From Herbaspirillum huttiense (GTDB lineage: Bacteria; Pseudomonadota; Gammaproteobacteria; Burkholderiales; Burkholderiaceae_D), in assembly GCF_004367745.1 (NCBI RefSeq), contig NZ_CP037993.1, positions 3,782,001 to 3,846,000 on the forward strand: a stretch of DNA of 64,000 nt, read 5' to 3'. The translations under genes and the position numbers were made by a program. Of the stretch, positions 53,753 through 62,557 are shown in pieces (within the stretch, counting starts at the first letter, position 1; every line of letters begins with the position of its first letter). The notes beneath the pieces were generated by a model. That model was given only the letters and a program-made list of their open reading frames with translations, had not been told where the DNA came from and made no database searches.

Positions 53753-54844
53753 TCAAGCCTCCTGCTGCCCCCGCGCCGCCTTGGCCACGAAACTGCAGAC
53801 CGCCTCGGTCACCTGCACCGTGGTCGCCTTGCCGCCCAGGTCACCGGTATGCAATGCCGGATCGGCCGTGACCGCTTCAATGGCCTGCATCACCTGCGCC
53901 GCTGCATCGTGCTCGCCCAGGTGTTCCAGCAGCATCACCACCGACCAGAAGGTACCCACCGGATTGGCCAGGCCTTTGCCCATGATGTCGAAGGCCGACC
54001 CGTGGATGGGTTCGAACATGGACGGATAGCGGCGCTCCGGATCGATGTTGCCGGTGGGCGCAATGCCCAGGCTGCCCGCCAGCGCAGCGGCCAGGTCGGA
54101 GAGGATATCGGCATGCAGGTTGGTGGCCACGATGGTGTCCAGCGTGGCGGGACGGTTGACCATGCGCGCCGTGGCGGCGTCGACCAGTTCCTTGTCCCAC
54201 TTCACGTCCGGGAATTCCTTGGCAATCTGCACCGCGATCTCGTCCCACATCACCATCGCATGGCGCTGGGCATTGCTCTTGGTGACCACTGTCAACAACT
54301 TGCGCGGACGCGACTGCGCCAGCTTGAAAGCGAAACGCATGATGCGCTCGACGCCGGCGCGGGTCATCATCGAGACATCGGTGGCCGCTTCGATGGGATG
54401 GCCCTGGTGCACGCGGCCACCGACTCCGGCGTATTCGCCTTCGGAATTCTCGCGCACGATGACCCAGTTCAGGTCTTCGGCACGACAGCGCTTGAGGGGC
54501 GCGTCGATGCCCGGCAGGATGCGCGTGGGGCGCACGTTGGCGTACTGGTCGAAGCCCTGGCAGACTTTCAGGCGCAGGCCCCACAGGGTCACGTGGTCCG
54601 GAATGTGCGGATCCCCGGCCGAGCCGAACAGGATGGCGTCCTTGTCGCGCAGGGCATCGAGGCCATCGGCGGGCATCATCACGCCGTGCTGGCGGTAATA
54701 GTCGCCACCCCAGCCAAAGTCCTCGAAGTCGAAGGCGAGGTCGGCACGGGCAGCGGCCAGGGCTTGCAGCAACTGGCGGCCTGCAGGAATGACTTCCTTG
54801 CCGATGCCGTCGCCGGGGATGGTTGCGATGCGATAGGTTTTCAT
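53753..54844 (-). CDS. Tartrate dehydrogenase-like isocitrate/isopropylmalate dehydrogenase family protein
   Basis: The protein has 363 aa from the ATG at 54844, behind GGAGAC. It is a beta-decarboxylating dehydrogenase with an N-terminal IATIPGDGIGKEV, RENSEGEYAGVGG in place of the LeuB-type substrate loop, and a metal/NAD region ATNLHADILSDLAA and EPIHGSAFDIMGKG. This pattern matches tartrate dehydrogenase/D-malate dehydrogenase (TtuC/DmlA). The divergent LysR resembles the DmlR arrangement, which supports D-malate or tartrate oxidation. LeuB itself is at 3.0–4.0 kb. Confidence 0.92.
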   Translation of the reverse strand: MKTYRIATIPGDGIGKEVIPAGRQLLQALAAARADLAFDFEDFGWGGDYYRQHGVMMPADGLDALRDKDAILFGSAGDPHIPDHVTLWGLRLKVCQGFDQYANVRPTRILPGIDAPLKRCRAEDLNWVIVRENSEGEYAGVGGRVHQGHPIEAATDVSMMTRAGVERIMRFAFKLAQSRPRKLLTVVTKSNAQRHAMVMWDEIAVQIAKEFPDVKWDKELVDAATARMVNRPATLDTIVATNLHADILSDLAAALAGSLGIAPTGNIDPERRYPSMFEPIHGSAFDIMGKGLANPVGTFWSVVMLLEHLGEHDAAAQVMQAIEAVTADPALHTGDLGGKATTVQVTEAVCSFVAKAARGQQEA

Positions 54845-54961
54845 GTCTCCAGCCTTTCTTGATGAGATGCGGTGTGGGGTCTCGCAAAATGACGGCATGC
54901 GCCGCCTCTTTGCATGCGGGCTACTTTACCCATACTGAAAGGACAGGAACCGGTGCTAGAC

Positions 54962-54976
54962 TTAAAGCATTCTTAA
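54962..54976. promoter_or_regulatory. LysR-type dyad between dehydrogenase and lysR
   Basis: TTAA-AGCATTC-TTAA fits the T-N11-A pattern of LysR sites. It is centred about 50 bases upstream of the lysR ATG, in the 175-base divergent promoter region. Confidence 0.5.
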
Positions 54977-55019
54977 CCTGAATTCAACAATCATTTTTTT
55001 GTTTTCCTGGCGAGGTTTC

Positions 55020-55967
55020 ATGCAGGACACCGTTCTTCCCGCCGACCTGCGTTTCTTTTCCGTGCTGGCCATGGCTGGCAGTCTCTCTGCGGCCGGGCGC
55101 GAGCTGGGGCTGACCACGGCGGCGGTCAGCAAGCACCTCACGCTGATGGAAGCGCGGGCCGGCGTGCCGCTGGTCAACCGCACCACGCGCCGCATGATGT
55201 TGACGCCCGAGGGCGAGCTCTATCTGGAACACGCGCGCCGCATCCTCGACCAGATCGATGAATTGTCCGAACTGCTGGGCAGCTCCAAGCGCCGCCCGGA
55301 AGGCCTGCTGCGGGTCAATGCCACACTGGGATTCGGGCGCAGCCATGTGGCGCCGGTGATTTCCAGATTCGTGACGCGCCATCCGCAGGTGTCGGTGCAG
55401 TTGCAGTTGTCGGTGATACCGCCGCCGCTGACCGAGGACAGCTTCGATGTCTGCATCCGCTTCGGCGAGCCGCCCGATACCCGGGTGGTAGCGCGGCGGC
55501 TGGCGTGCAATGCGCGGCTGCTGTGCGCCTCGCCGGACTATCTCAAGCGCAGGGGCATGCCGCAGACGCCGCATGACCTGGCCAAACACAATTGCGTGGG
55601 CATCCGCCAGGGCGATGAGGCTTATGGGGTGTGGAAGCTGTCTTCGGGCAGCGGTGCTTCGCGCAAGACGGAGACGGTCAAGATCCGCGGCAACCTCACC
55701 ACCAATGACGGCGAGATCGCGGTGAAGTGGGCGCTGGATGGGCACGGCATCCTCATGCGCGCCGAGTGGGATATCCGCAGCTATCTTGAACAGGGGCGGC
55801 TGGTGCAGGTGCTGCCGGGCTGGCAGACGCCCAATGCAGATATTTTTGCGGTGTATTCGCAGCGCCAGCAGCTGTCGACGCGGGTGCGCAGCTTTGTGGA
55901 TTTCATTGCGCGTGAGTTGGCCGATACTTCGCCCAAGCCGCGTATTACCGTGTTGGGCAAGCGCTAG
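55020..55967 (+). CDS. LysR-family regulator (DmlR-like), divergent from the tartrate dehydrogenase-like gene
   Basis: The protein has 315 aa from the ATG at 55020 behind GAGG; the upstream TTG at 54999 is rejected. Its winged helix is at about residues 8–66 (ELGLTTAAVSKHLTLMEARA, NRTTRRMMLTPEG). The effector domain at about 92–300 has the SFDVCIRFGEPPDTRVVARR motif common to the DmlR/CrgA group. It probably activates the divergent dehydrogenase in response to tartrate or malate. Confidence 0.92.
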   Translation: MQDTVLPADLRFFSVLAMAGSLSAAGRELGLTTAAVSKHLTLMEARAGVPLVNRTTRRMMLTPEGELYLEHARRILDQIDELSELLGSSKRRPEGLLRVNATLGFGRSHVAPVISRFVTRHPQVSVQLQLSVIPPPLTEDSFDVCIRFGEPPDTRVVARRLACNARLLCASPDYLKRRGMPQTPHDLAKHNCVGIRQGDEAYGVWKLSSGSGASRKTETVKIRGNLTTNDGEIAVKWALDGHGILMRAEWDIRSYLEQGRLVQVLPGWQTPNADIFAVYSQRQQLSTRVRSFVDFIARELADTSPKPRITVLGKR

Positions 55968-56047
55968 CCGCGGTGCAGCTTCCATCCGCCCCCACCCCCG
56001 CGTTAAGATAGCCGCCAACCCCGTCCACCCGCCCAGCCACTTCCTTC

Positions 56048-56830
56048 ATGACGTCCAGCCAAGCGCCCGCCGATCTCGCCACCCGCCGTGCCGGCAAGCT
56101 CACCGACACGGTCTATGCCAGCCTGCGCGATGACATCTACGCCTTCCGCCTGCTGCCCGGCGACCGCTTTGCCGAGAACGATGTGGCCGAGCGGCTGCAG
56201 GTCTCGCGCACGCCCGTGCGCGAAGCGCTGATGCGCCTGCAAAGCGAAGGCCTGGTGCGCGGCCACTTCCGCAATGGCTGGGAAGTGGTGCCGATCGACC
56301 TGGCGCGCTTTGCCTCCCTCTACGAATTGCGCGAGATGCTGGAACTGCACGCCGTGCGCAAGCTGTGCTCCCCGCGCATCGCCCCGGCCGTGCGCCAGCA
56401 GCTGGTGGCCGAGCAAGGCGCGATCTGGCAGTGCGCCCCCGGCGACCGCCTGCCCGACGGGCTGGCCGTAGCGGCCCTGGACGAAGCCTTCCACTGCGCG
56501 CTGGTGCAGGCGGCCGGCAACCCCGAGGCCGATACCGTCTACCGCCAGCTGGCCAACCAGCTGCGCATCATGCGGCGCCTGGACTTCGCCTATGGCGACT
56601 GCATCGATGACACCTACGCCGAACACCGCGCCATCCTCGATGCCATCGCCTGCAGCGATGCCGCTCTGGCTGGCGAACTGATCGCGCGTCACATCGAAGA
56701 CAGCCACACCGTGGTCGAACGCCTCACCATCGCCCGCCTCGAACAGGTGCGCGCCGAGTCGGTGCAGGCTGCACCGGTGCCGAGCAACGCACCGGCAACG
56801 ACACCCACCCGCCGCAAGCGTTTTGGCTGA
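56048..56830 (+). CDS. GntR-family regulator (FCD) upstream of an OFA transporter
   Basis: This 260-aa protein has a GntR winged helix at about residues 15–85 (ENDVAERLQVSRTPVREALM) and an FCD ligand domain at about 95–225 (LDEAFHCALVQAAGN, AEHRAILDAI). It has a Pro/Ala-rich C-terminal tail. It lies 225 bases upstream of the OFA transporter in the same direction; an exact 18-bp palindrome over the transporter's -10 is a strong candidate for its operator. Confidence 0.92.
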   Translation: MTSSQAPADLATRRAGKLTDTVYASLRDDIYAFRLLPGDRFAENDVAERLQVSRTPVREALMRLQSEGLVRGHFRNGWEVVPIDLARFASLYELREMLELHAVRKLCSPRIAPAVRQQLVAEQGAIWQCAPGDRLPDGLAVAALDEAFHCALVQAAGNPEADTVYRQLANQLRIMRRLDFAYGDCIDDTYAEHRAILDAIACSDAALAGELIARHIEDSHTVVERLTIARLEQVRAESVQAAPVPSNAPATTPTRRKRFG

Positions 56831-56950
56831 AAAAGTGAAGCTTTGCGCTTCAACTGCGGGTCGCAGGCCGTTTTTTACGCTCCCGAAGAAGGATTGAACC
56901 GATTTTCCTGTGCCGGATTTGCCCTGGAGCAAATGGCACGAAAGCTGCTT

Positions 56951-56982
56951 TTGTGCCTGGCAGGATTTATGCATACATAAAT
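56951..56982 (+). promoter_or_regulatory. Promoter with overlapping GntR-type operator upstream of the OFA transporter
   Basis: TTGTGC (56951–56956) and TACATA (56974–56979) are spaced by 17 bases as -35/-10. The perfect palindrome ATTTATGCATACATAAAT (56965–56982) covers the -10 region, about 75 bases before the ATG. Binding there would block transcription, consistent with repression by the upstream GntR protein. Confidence 0.65.
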
Positions 56983-57055
56983 TCAGTCCAGCGGCATCCT
57001 GCCCGATCCGGCAAGGCTGCCCGTCCCACTCTGGCTTTCTGTACAGGAGAAACGC

Positions 57056-58330
57056 ATGACCACCCTCACCCAAACCGCCCCGGCGAGCGCGCAGGGCCTG
57101 CTGCGCAACCGCTGGTTCCAGCTGTTGATCGGCCTGATCTGCATGATGGCCATCTCCAGTCCGCAATACGTGTGGACCTTGTTCACCAAGCCGCTCACGG
57201 CCAAGCTGGGCGTGCCGCTGTCGGAACTGCAGATCACCTTCTCGATGCTGATCGTGCTGCAGACCTTCTTCTCGCCCTTCCAGGGCAGCCTGATCGAGCG
57301 CTTCGGCGCGCGCCGCCTGATCGCCATCGGCACCTTCATGTCCGGCCTGTCGTGGGTCCTGGCGGCACAAGCCTCCACCATCGGCATGTTCTATTTGGCC
57401 TATGGCCTGGTGGGCGGGCTCGGTACCGGCATCGTCTATGTCGGCGTGGTCGGCCAGATGGTGCGCTGGTTTCCGGATCGCCGCGGCTTTGCGGTGGGCA
57501 TGGTGGCGGCCGGCTACGGCATGGGCGCCATCCTCACCACCTTCCCGATCTCGGCCTCGCTGGCCAGCGCCGGGCTGGAAACCACGCTCTGGCAATTCGG
57601 CCTGGTGTTTGCGGTGATCGGCGTGCTGGCCGCACAGGCCCTGCGCTCGCCTGACGCCAGCCATGCAGCCGCCATGCCGGCCCCGGCCATTGCCGCCAGC
57701 AAGCTCGACCTGGCGCCGCGCCAGATGCTGCGTACGCCCCTGTTCTGGCTCATGTTCGTGATGATGACCATGATGTCGACCTCGGGCCTGATGGTGACCT
57801 CGCAGATGGCCACCTTCGCGCGTGACTTCGGCGTGGCCAACGTGATGGTGTTCGGGCTGGCCGCGCTGCCGCTGGCACTGACCATCGACCGTCTCACCAA
57901 TGGCCTGACGCGTCCCTTCTTCGGCTGGATCTCGGATCGCTATGGCCGCGAGAACACCATGTTCTTCGCCTTCGCCCTGGAAGGCGTGGCCATGGCGCTG
58001 TGGCTGGCCACGCGCGAGAATGCGGTGCTGTTCGTGCTGCTGTCGGGCATCGTCTTCTTCGGCTGGGGCGAGATCTTCTCGCTCTTCCCCTCCACCCTGA
58101 CCGACACCTTCGGCACCCGCAACGCCACCGCCAACTATGGCTGGCTCTACATCTCGCAAGGCATCGGCTCGATCTTCGGCGGCCCGCTGGCGGCCATGAT
58201 GCATGAGAAGACCGGCAGCTGGCATCCGGTCTTCGGAACCGCCATCACGCTGGACATCCTCACCGCCTGTCTGGCGCTGATGGTGCTCAAACCCTGGCGC
58301 GCACGCTATCTGGCCAAGGCCGGCAACTGA
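57056..58330 (+). CDS. OFA-family MFS transporter (oxalate/formate antiporter type)
   Basis: This 424-aa, 12-helix protein starts behind GGAGAAACGC. Features of the OFA group are SSPQYVWTLFTKPL in helix 1 and loop, FGARRLIAIGTFMSGL, and GLVGGLGTGIVYVGVVGQMV with WFPDRRGFAVGMVAAGYGMG. OFA transporters exchange small dicarboxylates and monocarboxylates such as oxalate and formate. Control by the upstream FCD-GntR is likely from the operator in between. The substrate is not determined. Confidence 0.91.
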   Translation: MTTLTQTAPASAQGLLRNRWFQLLIGLICMMAISSPQYVWTLFTKPLTAKLGVPLSELQITFSMLIVLQTFFSPFQGSLIERFGARRLIAIGTFMSGLSWVLAAQASTIGMFYLAYGLVGGLGTGIVYVGVVGQMVRWFPDRRGFAVGMVAAGYGMGAILTTFPISASLASAGLETTLWQFGLVFAVIGVLAAQALRSPDASHAAAMPAPAIAASKLDLAPRQMLRTPLFWLMFVMMTMMSTSGLMVTSQMATFARDFGVANVMVFGLAALPLALTIDRLTNGLTRPFFGWISDRYGRENTMFFAFALEGVAMALWLATRENAVLFVLLSGIVFFGWGEIFSLFPSTLTDTFGTRNATANYGWLYISQGIGSIFGGPLAAMMHEKTGSWHPVFGTAITLDILTACLALMVLKPWRARYLAKAGN

Positions 58331-58456
58331 GCACCGCCTGCCCTCCCCGCGTTCCCTGATGCCGGCCTTGTGCCGGCATCGTCGTTTTTGCCCGCGCCTT
58401 CTCCTGATGCAGTGGCACATGGCTGCCGAGCTTGTACCGCGCAGGTACCGTATACT

Positions 58457-58513
58457 TGCAAGCTAGTTGCAAGTCATTGCAACGCGCCTGCAACGCCCCT
58501 GCAACTCCTTGCA
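58457..58513. repeat. Six TGCA motifs phased at one per helical turn
   Basis: TGCA occurs at 58457, 58468, 58478, 58489, 58500 and 58510, i.e. at steps of 11, 10, 11, 11 and 10 bases, mostly as TTGCAA/TGCAAC. A further direct repeat, GTACCG at 58434 and 58445, has the same 11-base step. The array ends 55 bases before the antiporter ATG. Even phasing suggests cooperative binding of one protein along one face of the helix, or recent tandem slippage. Confidence 0.7.
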
Positions 58514-58568
58514 GCCCTGCCGGTCTGACCCACCCGCGCCTCATCACAAGAACATCACCTGCTGCCTC

Positions 58569-60251
58569 ATGGAAATCGTCTTCACCGTCCTGATCCTGCT
58601 GCTGGCCGTCGCCGTCTCCGGCGTGGTCGCGCGGCTGGCTCCCTTCAAGCTGCCGCTGCCGCTGTTCCAGATCGCGCTGGGCGCGGTGCTGGCCATGCCC
58701 ATGTTCGGCCTGCGCATCAGCTTCGATCCGGAGCTGTTCCTGCTGCTGTTCATCCCGCCGCTGCTCTTCACCGATGGCTGGCGCATGCCCAAGCGCGAGT
58801 TTTTCCGCCTGGCGCGCCCCATCCTGGCGCTGGCCCTGGGTCTGGTGATGTTCACGGTGGTGGGCGTGGGTTACTTCATCCACTGGATGATCCCGGTCAT
58901 CTCGCTGCCCTCGGCCTTCGCGCTGGCGGCCGTGCTCTCGCCCACCGATGCGGTGGCGGTCTCGTCCATCGTCGGCAAGGGCCGCCTGCCGGCCTCGATG
59001 CAGCACGTGCTGGAGGGCGAGGCGCTGATGAACGATGCGTCCGGCCTGGTGGCCTTCAAGTTCGCCATTGCCGCCGTCATCACCGGCACCTTCTCGCTGC
59101 TCGATGCCAGCATCTCCTTCGTGCTGATCGCCGCCGGCGGCATTGCCGTGGGGCTGATCGTGGCCTGGGGCTTCGGACTGATCCGCCGCAAGATCATCGA
59201 ATGGGCCGGTGACGAGCCAGGCATCCAGGTGGTGCTGCTGTTGCTGATCCCCTTCACGGCCTACATCTTTGCCGAACACTTTGGTTTGTCCGGCATTCTG
59301 GCGGCGGTAGCGGCGGGCATGCTGATGCCCTATCTGGAGACGGCCGGTGGCGAATCGGCGGCCACGCGCTTGCAGGGACGCAGCATCATGACCATGCTGG
59401 AATTCGTCTTCAACGGCATGTCCTTCCTGCTGCTGGGCCTGCAATTGCCGGGCATCGTCAGCCTGGCCCACGTGGATGCGCAGATGGCGGGCAATGTGCC
59501 GGTGTGGCACCTGTTCGTCTACATCCTGGCCATCACGGTGGCGCTGATCGTGCTGCGTTTCGTGTGGGTCTGGATCAACCTGCGCATGCGCCGCTTCGCC
59601 TCCGCCCTGCGTGGCCAGAGCGGGCGCAACCGCAAGTTCGATTTGCGGCTCATCAGCATCACGGCGCTCTCCGGCGTGCGCGGGGCCATCACGCTGGCGG
59701 GCGTGATGTCGATCCCGCTGCTGCTGAAGGAACATACGCCCTTCCCGGCGCGTGACCTGCTGATCTTTCTCGCCACCGGCGTGATCCTGTGCTCGCTGCT
59801 GTTCGGCAGCTTCCTGCTGCCATGGATGCTCAAGGATCTGCAGCTCGATGCCGAGGTCAAGCGCCGCCGCGCGGAGGAAATGATGGCGCGCCTGCGCCTG
59901 TCGGAGGCGGCCGTGCGCACCATCGAGGAGGCGCAGGAACGCATCGGCGTCAATCTCGATGAATCCGATCTGGCGTTGTTGATGGAAGTCAGCGGCAGTC
60001 TGCTGGCGACCTATCGCATGCGCATGAATGCGGAGAGTGATTCGGAAGAAACCCAGCGCGCGGCCAACCGCTTCAAGCAGTTCGAACGTGAACTGCGGCT
60101 GGAGGCGATCCGCGCCGAGCGGCTGGAAGTGCACTACCTGCGCGCTGAACAGCGCATCAATGACGAGACCTTCCTGATGCTCATCAACCAGATCGACATG
60201 GCAGAGACCTGGTTGCTGGGATCATTGAACGGGCCGGGGCAGAATCACTGA
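58569..60251 (+). CDS. CPA1-family Na+/H+ antiporter with long cytoplasmic tail
   Basis: The protein has 560 aa from the ATG at 58569; the open frame to 58467 runs through the TGCA repeat array and is rejected. About twelve membrane helices span residues 1–415, with the family motifs LSPTDAVAVSSI (about 124–135), GEALMNDASGLVAFK (about 153–167) and GVRGAITLAGVMS. The last ~140 residues are a charged helical cytoplasmic domain, probably regulatory. It exports Na+ (or K+) in exchange for H+. The start lacks a good SD. A strong terminator follows. Confidence 0.92.
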   Translation: MEIVFTVLILLLAVAVSGVVARLAPFKLPLPLFQIALGAVLAMPMFGLRISFDPELFLLLFIPPLLFTDGWRMPKREFFRLARPILALALGLVMFTVVGVGYFIHWMIPVISLPSAFALAAVLSPTDAVAVSSIVGKGRLPASMQHVLEGEALMNDASGLVAFKFAIAAVITGTFSLLDASISFVLIAAGGIAVGLIVAWGFGLIRRKIIEWAGDEPGIQVVLLLLIPFTAYIFAEHFGLSGILAAVAAGMLMPYLETAGGESAATRLQGRSIMTMLEFVFNGMSFLLLGLQLPGIVSLAHVDAQMAGNVPVWHLFVYILAITVALIVLRFVWVWINLRMRRFASALRGQSGRNRKFDLRLISITALSGVRGAITLAGVMSIPLLLKEHTPFPARDLLIFLATGVILCSLLFGSFLLPWMLKDLQLDAEVKRRRAEEMMARLRLSEAAVRTIEEAQERIGVNLDESDLALLMEVSGSLLATYRMRMNAESDSEETQRAANRFKQFERELRLEAIRAERLEVHYLRAEQRINDETFLMLINQIDMAETWLLGSLNGPGQNH

Positions 60252-60277
60252 TTCGAACCGCCTGCCGCAGCAACGAC

Positions 60278-60316
60278 AAAGCCCGCAACGCCCTTGTACC
60301 GGGCGTTGCGGGCTTT
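60278..60316. terminator. Strong bidirectional terminator after the antiporter gene
   Basis: AAAGCCCGCAACGCCC (60278–60293) pairs perfectly with GGGCGTTGCGGGCTTT (60301–60316) around a 7-base loop. It separates the antiporter gene from the convergent small gene. Confidence 0.85.
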
Positions 60317-60396
60317 GTTGAATCCAGGTTAAGAATCCGGAATTGGCCGCACATTGGCCAATGCGCGGCCAATCCACGTCACCGGCAACGCAGGTA

Positions 60397-60666
60397 TCAG
60401 GCCACCGAATTGACGGTCGTGCCGATGATCTCGCCGGTCGCATTGCGCGAAGCCTGCTCGCGGCGATTGCGTTCCTGGCGGGCGTTTTCGGCGCGGGTTT
60501 CATCGGCCTGGATTTCTTCGAGGCGACGCTGCTCGGCCTTCAAGGCGGCTGCGGCTTCTTCGGCACGGCGCACGGCCACCGGATCGTTGGCTTTGCCAGT
60601 GGTCGGTGCATTGCCGTTGGGGTCGGAGACGACGCCGTTGACGGCAGAGGAAATGTCCATGGCCAT
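60397..60666 (-). CDS. Small Glu/Ala-rich coiled-coil protein, unknown
   Basis: The protein has 89 aa from the ATG at 60666, behind GGGAG. It begins MAMDISSAVNGVVSDPNGNA, and residues about 28–72 form a charged helix (RRAEEAAAALKAEQRRLEEI and DETRAENARQERNRREQASR). It has no signal peptide and no known domain. It is isolated, with a terminator downstream. The upstream open extension to 60894 lacks support. Confidence 0.7.
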   Translation of the reverse strand: MAMDISSAVNGVVSDPNGNAPTTGKANDPVAVRRAEEAAAALKAEQRRLEEIQADETRAENARQERNRREQASRNATGEIIGTTVNSVA

Positions 60667-60900
60667 GATGGGCTCCCTTTGAAACGAAGGCTGAGGAATG
60701 ATGACTGGCGGCGACAGGATGTGCCTTCCAGTGGAACGAATGCCGACTATGTTACGCCCATTGCAGCGCTCTGCCACAGGGAAAATCCTGAAATGCGGTG
60801 ATTTTTGTGCGGACGGCACGGAGCGGCTTGCGCGCTCGTCAACAAATCCCGCTTTCTCGATATCGGCGTGGCAACTTCCTTGCCACGCCGGCAAGAGGCC

Positions 60901-61701
60901 TCAGTGGCAATCCGGCACGTTCTGGTCGAGGTAGACCTCGAAGGCCACGTTGTTGACCCATTTCTTGATGGCCTTGTCCCAGAACGCATCGTTCCATCGC
61001 GCGGCCAGTTGCCGTGCGGCGGCCAGGTCGGCCGGGTCATTGCCGCGTACCTGCAGCACCAGCGCCTGGCGCGTCACCGGCGGCAGTTGCGCGGAGAACT
61101 TCTTCCATTCGGGCAGCTTCAGCAGCGCCTTCATGAGCGTGTCGTCATGCACGGCAGCATCGCACTGGCCGATGCGCACGGCCAGCAGCGAATCGGCCGG
61201 GGCCGGCATCACTTTCTCGATGGCGGCATAGCGTGCGCTGAGGGTGCCGACATAGGGCGATCCGGCGGAGACGCAGACGGAGCGGCCTTTCAGGTCTTCC
61301 CATTTGCGGATGGTGGTATCGGTGCGCATGATGGCCATGCCACCGGCGCTGTAGCCGGTCGGGACCGTGATGACGTCGGCCGCGCCCGCCTGGGCGACAT
61401 CGATGCGCGTGAGCACGACATCAGGACGCACGCCCTTCAATGCAGCGCGGTCCTGCGTAGTGGGCTGGAGGTCGGCCTTGAGCTTCCACTGCGCGGCAAG
61501 ATCCTCGGCCGGCACGATGGCGATGTTTTCCGGGGTACGGAATTTCATGCCGCCCTTGTAGACCGGCGGCACGTGGTCCAGCCCGATGCGCACGGTGTCG
61601 CTGCGGCGTGCGTCATCGAGCACGCCAGCCTGCGCGGCACCCACGGTCAGGCAGACCGACGCCAACAAGGTGAGGCGAACGAGGGTATGCATGGCCGGCA
61701 T
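60901..61701 (-). CDS. Periplasmic substrate-binding protein, family 3-like
   Basis: The protein has 266 aa from the ATG at 61701 (an ATG at 61689 is also possible), with a signal peptide ending in VGAAQA. The mature part is a type II binding-protein fold: VRIGLDHVPPVYKGGMKFRT, then the hinge GRSVCVSAGSPYVGTL and the cysteine-bearing RIGQCDAAVHDDTL. It resembles amino-acid-type or MxaJ-like periplasmic proteins rather than the SsuA/TauA group. It starts five bases after the permease stop, so it is the last gene of the ABC operon and gives it a second, unrelated binding protein. Confidence 0.88.
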   Translation of the reverse strand: MPAMHTLVRLTLLASVCLTVGAAQAGVLDDARRSDTVRIGLDHVPPVYKGGMKFRTPENIAIVPAEDLAAQWKLKADLQPTTQDRAALKGVRPDVVLTRIDVAQAGAADVITVPTGYSAGGMAIMRTDTTIRKWEDLKGRSVCVSAGSPYVGTLSARYAAIEKVMPAPADSLLAVRIGQCDAAVHDDTLMKALLKLPEWKKFSAQLPPVTRQALVLQVRGNDPADLAAARQLAARWNDAFWDKAIKKWVNNVAFEVYLDQNVPDCH

Positions 61702-61705
61702 CACG

Positions 61706-62479
61706 TCAGACGTACTGGTACTTGAGCAGGCGATGCTTGAGGTTTTCCAGGATCACCTGGTCGATCAGCGCGGCCAGGATGGCGATGGTGAGGATGTTGG
61801 CCATCACGCCGATCATGTCGGCCGTCTCGCCCGAGTAGGCCAGCGTGCGGCCCAGGCCCTTGCCGAAACCGACCAGCATTTCAGCGGAAATGAGCGCGCG
61901 CCAGGCATTGCCGAAGGCCAGCTGGGCACCGGTGATGAGTTCGGGCATCACCGCTGGAAGGTACACCCGGCGCAGCATGGACAGGCGCGAGGCCCCCATC
62001 ACGCGCGCTGCAGAGACATGCACCTGCTGCACGCTCTCGGTGGCATTCATGACCGAGAGTGCGGCCGGGAAGAACGCGGCGATGGCCACCACCACCACGA
62101 TGGGCAGGTTGCCGAAGCCCATCAGGATCAGGAACAGCGGCACCCAGGCAATCGAGGGAATCGATTGCAGAATCACGATGGCCGACTTCAGCACTTCACG
62201 GAAGAAGAACAGCACCGCCCCGATCAGGCCGAATCCGATGCCCAGTGCCAGTGCCGAGCCATAGCCCAGGCCCAGGCGATAGAGACTGCCGAAGAGGGCC
62301 GTGCGGAAGCTGCCGGACTGCACTTCCTCCACCAGCCGCGCGGCCACCTCGGGCACGCCCGGCATCAGGAAGGACGGCAGCGACCAGGCCGCGATCTGCC
62401 ACATCAAAAGGATGAAGACGATGGCCAGCAGCATGGCCAGTTTCTTGCGGAGTCCGGTAACGCGACGCTGTGAGCTCAT
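61706..62479 (-). CDS. Sulfonate/nitrate-type ABC transporter permease
   Basis: This 257-aa protein has six membrane helices and the SsuC/TauC coupling loop (RVMGASRLSMLRRVYLPAVM, PELITGAQLAFGNAWRALIS). It lies downstream of its SsuA-like binding protein, separated by a 78-base gap with a tight hairpin, and is followed at once by a second binding-protein gene. It would import an organosulfur compound, an anion or a thiamine precursor; the substrate cannot be read here. Confidence 0.92.
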   Translation of the reverse strand: MSSQRRVTGLRKKLAMLLAIVFILLMWQIAAWSLPSFLMPGVPEVAARLVEEVQSGSFRTALFGSLYRLGLGYGSALALGIGFGLIGAVLFFFREVLKSAIVILQSIPSIAWVPLFLILMGFGNLPIVVVVAIAAFFPAALSVMNATESVQQVHVSAARVMGASRLSMLRRVYLPAVMPELITGAQLAFGNAWRALISAEMLVGFGKGLGRTLAYSGETADMIGVMANILTIAILAALIDQVILENLKHRLLKYQYV

Positions 62480-62496
62480 AAGGACAGGAAAGACAA

Positions 62497-62517
62497 TGGC
62501 CGGACAGGGTCCGGCCA
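62497..62517 (-). repeat. Intra-operon hairpin between binding protein and permease genes
   Basis: TGGCCGGAC-AGG-GTCCGGCCA is a perfect 9-bp stem with a 3-base loop and no T-run. Such hairpins after binding-protein genes often protect the upstream message and lower permease expression. Confidence 0.6.
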
Positions 62518-62557
62518 GGGTGAAGACAAAAGGAAATCGATCAGGCGCAGTGCCGCA

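Noticed and set aside
56003..58420. 805-codon minus-strand open frame opposite the GntR and OFA genes
   Set aside because: It spans two well-defined plus-strand genes and the promoter between them, and its composition is shadow-like.
58287..60134. 615-codon minus-strand open frame opposite the antiporter gene
   Set aside because: It is the antisense shadow of a clear 12-helix transporter and shows a Gln/His-rich artefact composition.
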